Shown piece by piece: positions 14,419 through 18,983 of a DNA stretch of 18,983 bases. This DNA comes from Spirochaetaceae bacterium (GTDB lineage: Bacteria > Spirochaetota > Spirochaetia > Treponematales > Breznakiellaceae), in assembly GCA_031255655.1 (NCBI GenBank), contig JAIRSB010000015.1, positions 1 through 18,983 on the forward strand, read 5' to 3'. The stretch's first letter is position 1. Each line of letters begins with the position of its first letter. The translations under genes and the position numbers were made by a program. A model generated the notes under the pieces. It was not told the origin of the DNA and searched no databases. It was given only the letters and a program-made list of their open reading frames with translations.

Positions 14419-17400
14419 CGGATTCCTCCTCATTGTCTTTTGATTCGCTCTTCGCCTTGCCATCTCCGAATTTCCAGTAGGCCACTGGCAGCACATACAG
14501 AGTAAGAAGCGTAGAAGCAACGAGACCGAAACAGATTACAGAACCCATAGGCCCCCAAAGCAAAGACCCCGACATTATCAGCGGTATAACACCGGCGGCC
14601 GCGGCGGAAGCAGTAAGGAATATGGGGCGCATACGGCGCTCGCCGGCAGCTATAGCCGCCTCTTTAGCGGACATCCCCTTCTCGCGCAATTCATTGGCAT
14701 AACTGACAAACACGATTCCGTTGCGGGTAACTATACCTAAAAGTCCTATCAAGCCCATGAAAGACGTAGTACCAAAAGGATAACCCATAAGCAAGAGCCC
14801 CGCTGTCGCACCCACAAGAGCAAGCGGCATCGAACTCATCACCAAAAACGCGTGACGCGCGTTCTTGAACTGAAACAGCAGCAGTATAAATATGATTACA
14901 ACACTTGTCGCAAGCGAGTAGCCAAAAGGAATAAAGATTTTCATTTCCAATTCGTGCTGACCGGCGTAGTATATACTGATACTGTCCGGTTTCGGCAGCT
15001 TGGCGATTTTTTTTGACACACGATCATAGATTTCCGTGGCAAGTTTTCCGTAAGCGACATCACCGGAAACCGTAATCGCGCAGCGCCCGTTGCGCCGCGC
15101 GATCTGCCCTTCGGTAAATCCGGGACTTATATCGGCAATCTCCCGCACTATGACCGGCGTATTTTTTTCCGGCGTGATGACGTATAAATCAAGCACCTCT
15201 TCCGCGTTCCGCCCATAGTCCCTGTCAAGCTGGTAACGACTTTTCAAGTAAACCGTTTTCGCGTAATCACCCTCCCAAATCGTGGCGACAGGAATTTTGG
15301 AGTGAGCAAGTGCCGTTGACAACGCGAGCGTCCCTTTCGTAACACCAAGCCGGTTGGCAATCTCGTCGTTCATGTTCACATCAATCGCAAGCAGCGGATT
15401 GCGGTAATCATCTTTTATCCAAATTATATTTTCCTCTTCCGCGAATATTTTCTTCACTTCATCCGCGAAACTCTTGATAGATGGTATATCATCGCCGGAT
15501 ATTTGCACTTCGAGCGGAGCGTCGTTGGGCAGAAAATCCAACTGCTTCCAGCGGACATGCGCTTCCGGCCAAGCGTCAGTATATTTCGCGCTGTACTCTT
15601 TGATTATCTCTTCAGTCTGCTTGTTGGTATAAGTGTTGACAATAAGCTGCGAATAATTCAGCGCCGGAATTTGCGGCGCGTACAACACACTGAAACGCGG
15701 AGAACTGGAGCCAAAAAAACTTATCACGTTTTTCACCCGATCATCTTCACCTATCAAATCCGCCACTTCCCTCGTTATATCCTCGTTAGCGTTGAGCGAC
15801 GTTCCCTCCGGGAAGTAAATCTCAACAGCGAAATTACTATGCTCAAGTTTAGGGAAGGGTTGGCGCGGCGTAACCACAAGCAACACAAGCCCAACTGCTA
15901 TACTGCCTGCCCCTATCATCAGCGCGCGTTTAGGACGACGCATGGCGGAGGCAAGATAAATGTTGTTGTAAAAATCCTGCGCACGGTCAAGAATCGTTTT
16001 CTTGCCCGCGTCCTTTTTAAGCGCCGCGAGCCCCGTTCTAATGAAACGATTATTCAGGATGGGAACAAAAAACATTGCCACGAAAAACGACACCGGCAGC
16101 GCTATGGCGACCGTAATCGGAGCCGGCTTGATAAAATCCTTATTCATGCCGTCCAGATAGATGTTAGCCGGAAGGAACGCCGCCACGATTGCCAGTGTCG
16201 CGGTTAAAACAGGAAAAAACAACTCTTTAACACTATTGCGGGCAGCGTCACGCAAAGAATAACCTTCATCAAGTTTTTCGACATAGTTATCTATGACGAC
16301 CACCGGATCGTCAACAATGATACCGAGCGCCATAGTCATGGCAGCAAGAGAGACCGTATCGAGCTGTATACCAAAAAGATTCAGCAGCAGCATGTCTATA
16401 AGCACAACAATAGGAATTGTTATAGCGGCAACCGCGGCGATTCGGCGAGGCAGGAAAAGCGCGATTATGATTATGACCGAGACAATAGCGATGGCAAAAT
16501 CGCGAAAAAAATGAGATATAGATGTGTTTACAACAGAAGGCTGGTCCGCTATTTTGATGATTTCAACATCGTCTGGAATATCTTTTTCAAAACTTTCAAT
16601 AATCTTGTCAATATGAGAGCCAAAATCGATGACATTATTACCCACAGCCATAGAAATCGAAAGCCCGACAGTCCGCTTGCCGTTGCACTCCACAAACGAA
16701 GTATCCACGACATACTCACGTTTAATCTCCGCGACATCTTTAAGACGAACTATATTCCCCTCCGGCGTCGTAAGAATTATCTGCTCCGCCAAATCCGCTT
16801 CCGTTTTGTATTCCCCCGGCAGACGAATAGGCATTTTAAGCTCCTTGCCGGTTACCGCCGCGCCGTATCCGGCAAGCGATGAAAGATGTATATTTGCCGA
16901 TATTACAGCGGGGTCTATCCCGTAAAAAGCAAGCTGCCTTGCGTCAACATAAACCGACACCTCCTCTTTTTGCAGCCCGAAAGTCTGTATACTGGAAACT
17001 TCATCATAAGCGCGAATCATGCTGGATAAACGAGAGCAGTAACTTTCCAACTCGCGGTAAGTCCGCTTGTCCGACGAGATTGACAACAGTATGGTTGAAT
17101 AATCCCCAAAGTCCGATACAGCCGCCAGCGCTAAGACCTGATCCGGAAGCTGCGATTTGAACTGTTGCAGCCCGATCTCCAGCTTAGGCCAGAATTCGCC
17201 GCCGGCAACACCAGGATTGGTGTATAAAAAGACAACACACTGACCTTCTTTCGATATCGAATAAGTATGCGTCCGGTCTACTTCGCGGTAAGAGAAAAGA
17301 TAGTCTTGCAGAGGTTTCGCGACACGCGAATCAACCTGTTCAGACGAAGCGCCGGGAAAAGCCGCCACGACAAGACCTTCAAGCACCGTGAAATTAGGGA

Positions 17401-17521
17401 ATTCCTGCTTGGGTATTTTGATAAACGAAAAGATTCCGGCAGCGCATAACAGCGCGGCAAGAATTACGGGAATCTGCTGATGATCGAGAACCGCGTCAAA
17501 GATAGTTTTATTTTTATTCAT
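14411..17521 (-). CDS. RND-family efflux transporter (AcrB/HAE1-like)
   Basis: The length of 1036 aa is normal for the family. TM1 (about 17-36) is followed by the large periplasmic porter loop with FPGASSEQVDSRVAKPLQD (55-73). TM4 carries the proton-relay pair in GIIVDDPVVVIDN (D404, D405), and the second periplasmic loop and TM8-12 follow. The TM10 lysine of AcrB (K940) is replaced by arginine in GIVTRNGIVFVSY (about R933). It is the inner-membrane pump of a tripartite proton-driven exporter. The substrate cannot be inferred. It lies between the fusion protein (30 nt upstream) and the TolC-like gene (overlapping), so the three are one operon. The C-terminal coding end hosts the TolC gene's Shine-Dalgarno. 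Confidence 0.93.
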   Translation of the reverse strand: MNKNKTIFDAVLDHQQIPVILAALLCAAGIFSFIKIPKQEFPNFTVLEGLVVAAFPGASSEQVDSRVAKPLQDYLFSYREVDRTHTYSISKEGQCVVFLYTNPGVAGGEFWPKLEIGLQQFKSQLPDQVLALAAVSDFGDYSTILLSISSDKRTYRELESYCSRLSSMIRAYDEVSSIQTFGLQKEEVSVYVDARQLAFYGIDPAVISANIHLSSLAGYGAAVTGKELKMPIRLPGEYKTEADLAEQIILTTPEGNIVRLKDVAEIKREYVVDTSFVECNGKRTVGLSISMAVGNNVIDFGSHIDKIIESFEKDIPDDVEIIKIADQPSVVNTSISHFFRDFAIAIVSVIIIIALFLPRRIAAVAAITIPIVVLIDMLLLNLFGIQLDTVSLAAMTMALGIIVDDPVVVIDNYVEKLDEGYSLRDAARNSVKELFFPVLTATLAIVAAFLPANIYLDGMNKDFIKPAPITVAIALPVSFFVAMFFVPILNNRFIRTGLAALKKDAGKKTILDRAQDFYNNIYLASAMRRPKRALMIGAGSIAVGLVLLVVTPRQPFPKLEHSNFAVEIYFPEGTSLNANEDITREVADLIGEDDRVKNVISFFGSSSPRFSVLYAPQIPALNYSQLIVNTYTNKQTEEIIKEYSAKYTDAWPEAHVRWKQLDFLPNDAPLEVQISGDDIPSIKSFADEVKKIFAEEENIIWIKDDYRNPLLAIDVNMNDEIANRLGVTKGTLALSTALAHSKIPVATIWEGDYAKTVYLKSRYQLDRDYGRNAEEVLDLYVITPEKNTPVIVREIADISPGFTEGQIARRNGRCAITVSGDVAYGKLATEIYDRVSKKIAKLPKPDSISIYYAGQHELEMKIFIPFGYSLATSVVIIFILLLFQFKNARHAFLVMSSMPLALVGATAGLLLMGYPFGTTSFMGLIGLLGIVTRNGIVFVSYANELREKGMSAKEAAIAAGERRMRPIFLTASAAAAGVIPLIMSGSLLWGPMGSVICFGLVASTLLTLYVLPVAYWKFGDGKAKSESKDNEEESGA

Positions 17522-17551
17522 AAGCTGCCTAAAACCGCCTTGAACACGGCA

Positions 17552-18583
17552 TTACCGCGTACTCACCAGCGTGCCCTCGTCCAATTTCTGAGCCCCCTCC
17601 GTTACAATAAGCTCACCGCCCGACATACCCGTAACAATTATACTGTCGCCGGAAAATCCGGCTGCTTTCACCTCCCGCCTACGCGCGCGGCTGACCGCTT
17701 CATCAATGACATAAACAAAATACTCGCCGTCCGCGCCAAGATTTAGCGCGGACGCCGGAATAGCAATAGAACTGTCCCCCGTTTCGGAACTTCCAACAAC
17801 GTACACATTGCATAACATTCCCGGAAGTATCCCATCATTCGGACCATTCATCAAAATCCGCGCCTTATACGTCCGCGTGAGCGGGTCGGCTGATACATCA
17901 ACATCGAAAACCTTCGCGCTTATGCCAGCCTTCCCGTTTATTCGGACAATCGCGTCCATCCCAGCCTTGACACCCTCAATCTCGTTTGCCGGTATAGAAA
18001 TATCAGCATAAAGCGTATCAAGCGAAAGAATGTGCATGACAGGAACACCGGGGACAACATTTTCGCCGACATCGACATGCCTGCCGCTCACATGACCCGA
18101 AACAGGAGCGGTAAGCGTGCAGTTATCCAGCGTGTTTTTCGCTATATCAAAAGCAGCGGCAGCCTCATCCCGTGAAACAATGACTTTTTCCCAGTCTATT
18201 TCAGACATATTTCCATCGTTATGCATTGGAAGATAGCGGTTATAAGCGTCGTTAGCCTGATCGAGCTTGGCTTTCGCCGCGTTAAAAAGAGACCGGGCAT
18301 CCGTGCTGTCGATGACCGCCAAAGTTTGTCCGACAGACACATAATCGCCGTCATTAACATTTACAGCCAACGCTTTTCCGGCGGAAAGAAAACTCAACGC
18401 TATATCCCTGCCCGCCGATATTTCACCGGAAAAACGCGCCGCATTTTCAATACCGGCATCCGAAAGCCGCGTAGTCTTAACACTCACCGGAGTTTCTGTT
18501 TTTTCGCTTTTTTCGACACACGCGGTAAAAAACGCCGCGCCGCATAGAACAGCCGCGCAGAAGGCTTTATAACTGCTTTTCAT
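17552..18583 (-). CDS. RND efflux membrane-fusion lipoprotein (HlyD/AcrA family)
   Basis: The 343-aa protein has a lipoprotein signal peptide ending FFTAC (lipid-modified C22). The order is MFP-like: a first barrel-sandwich half (VNDGDYVSVGQTLAVID), a short coiled-coil hairpin of about 60 residues, and the second lipoyl half (LTAPVSGHVSGRHVDVGENV). A beta-barrel with LTRTYKARI and GILPGMLCNVYV, then a membrane-proximal domain, complete it. It bridges the RND pump and TolC channel in the periplasm and is anchored by its lipid. The gene is first in the operon. No strong Shine-Dalgarno is visible before ATG 18583. Confidence 0.92.
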   Translation of the reverse strand: MKSSYKAFCAAVLCGAAFFTACVEKSEKTETPVSVKTTRLSDAGIENAARFSGEISAGRDIALSFLSAGKALAVNVNDGDYVSVGQTLAVIDSTDARSLFNAAKAKLDQANDAYNRYLPMHNDGNMSEIDWEKVIVSRDEAAAAFDIAKNTLDNCTLTAPVSGHVSGRHVDVGENVVPGVPVMHILSLDTLYADISIPANEIEGVKAGMDAIVRINGKAGISAKVFDVDVSADPLTRTYKARILMNGPNDGILPGMLCNVYVVGSSETGDSSIAIPASALNLGADGEYFVYVIDEAVSRARRREVKAAGFSGDSIIVTGMSGGELIVTEGAQKLDEGTLVSTR

Positions 18584-18614
18584 GAAAGTAGTGTAGCGTA
18601 AATTTTTATTTTAG

Positions 18615-18643
18615 TTAATAACACCATTGACGTTGACCAGCAA
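18615..18643 (-). promoter_or_regulatory. Weak candidate promoter of the efflux operon
   Basis: On the - strand TTGCTG (18643-18638), a 17-nt spacer and TATTAA (18620-18615) sit about 32 nt before the fusion-protein start. Both hexamers are poor matches, so the real promoter may lie elsewhere or need an activator. Confidence 0.25.
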
Positions 18644-18670
18644 AAACCATGCCGGCGTTAAGAAAATCTA

Positions 18671-18700
18671 TTGACTTCTCCTGAAAAAACGTGGTAAAAT
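18671..18700 (+). promoter_or_regulatory. Promoter of the terminal lipoprotein gene
   Basis: TTGACT (18671-18676), an 18-nt spacer and TAAAAT (18695-18700) match sigma-70 well. Transcription would begin near 18707. Confidence 0.6.
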
Positions 18701-18703
18701 ACT

Positions 18704-18731
18704 AATTTGTCAAACTATACCTTGGCAAATT
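18704..18731 (+). promoter_or_regulatory. Inverted repeat at the transcription start, candidate operator
   Basis: AATTTGTCAA (18704-18713) and TTGGCAAATT (18722-18731) are inverted repeats matching at 9 of 10 positions with an 8-nt spacer. The element starts 4 nt after the -10 box and ends 8 nt before AGGAGG. It could be a repressor site across the start point. As RNA it could form a stem with one G-U pair, although transcription may begin within the left arm. Confidence 0.45.
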
Positions 18732-18750
18732 AAACTTTCAGGAGGAAAAA

Positions 18751-18983
18751 ATGAAACATTTGCACAAATTCGCACGCCTAACAGTACTAGCCGCGGCTAT
18801 GACCGCATTATGCGCGTTAGCCTTTACAGGCTGCGAAACCGATTCGGACGACTACGATGACGAACCTTTGTCATGGCAGGACAGAACATCGCGGAAGTAT
18901 AACATCAAAACGCCGGAAGCAGGCGAAAGAGGCGGCATAACGGCAAGCCCCAACCCCGCCAAACTCGGTACGCCGATAACGAT
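18751..18983 (+). CDS. Lipoprotein, N-terminal part (3' truncated by window edge)
   Basis: ATG 18751 follows AGGAGG with a 5-nt spacer. The first 77 codons are visible. A basic N-terminus (MKHLHKFARL), a hydrophobic stretch and the lipobox FTGC give a lipidated C28. An Asp-rich stretch (DSDDYDDE) then follows, where a surface-exposed linker would be. At the edge ITASPNPAKLGTPI resembles the first strand of a bacterial Ig-like domain, but too little is present to assign it. It is transcribed divergently from the efflux operon. Confidence 0.75.
   Translation, partial: MKHLHKFARLTVLAAAMTALCALAFTGCETDSDDYDDEPLSWQDRTSRKYNIKTPEAGERGGITASPNPAKLGTPIT

Noticed and set aside
14419..14520. Upstream ATG 14520 as the TolC start
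   Set aside because: It would add 34 residues before a clear signal peptide and overlap the RND gene by 110 bp. GTG 14418 has a strong Shine-Dalgarno.
15503..16207. 234-codon + strand open frame inside the RND gene
   Set aside because: It is an antisense shadow of a clear RND transporter frame. Its composition is Arg/His-rich with no domain.
1..18983. tRNA, rRNA or CRISPR array
   Set aside because: No T-loop-like motif in a cloverleaf context, no rRNA-like stretch and no regularly spaced direct repeats were found by eye.

Overview
The window reads as chromosome of a host-associated, Treponema-like spirochaete. This is inferred from gene content, not from a marker gene. It encodes a Gram-negative envelope (RND pump, TolC-type channel, lipoproteins). 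It has the bactofilin/M23, YaaR and RicT genes in a row, and an XRE regulator whose N-terminus resembles regulators I recall from Treponema. No rRNA, tRNA or CRISPR array was found.

Region 1 (1-2262) is the 3' part of a large secreted or surface protein on the + strand. It has tandem InlB/Flg_new-type repeats followed by a glycine-rich domain, and ends at a strong intrinsic terminator. Region 2 (2263-4600) is an accessory patch. It holds a dispersed-repeat-like sequence, a decayed transposase on the - strand, an orphan SAM methyltransferase on the - strand, and a divergent XRE regulator. Between the last two lies a nearly perfect 32-bp palindrome with promoter elements on both strands, a good candidate autoregulatory switch.

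Region 3 (4647-12982) is a nine-gene + strand run behind a consensus-like promoter: M23 peptidase, bactofilin, YaaR/DUF327, RicT/PSP1, FolC, a LysM plus degenerate LytM protein, RsmE, a divergent WecG/TagA-family protein, and a conserved exported protein of unknown function. Many junctions overlap or lie within 12 nt. The first two genes and the LysM/LytM gene point to peptidoglycan remodelling and cell shape. RicT, FolC and RsmE are housekeeping. The WecG-like protein lacks the usual active-site motifs.

Region 4 (13015-18583) is a convergent - strand tripartite efflux operon: lipoprotein membrane-fusion protein, RND transporter, TolC-like outer-membrane protein. The TolC gene starts inside the 3' end of the RND gene. 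Region 5 (18584-18983) is a divergent intergenic region with a + strand promoter and an inverted repeat, leading into the first 77 codons of a lipoprotein cut by the window edge.

The points most worth a second look are the ALK/LTK-like glycine-rich domain, the palindrome between the methyltransferase and XRE genes, the WecG/TagA homologue without its catalytic motifs, the NlpD-like degenerate LytM factor beside a shape module, and the unassigned exported protein at 12026-12982.
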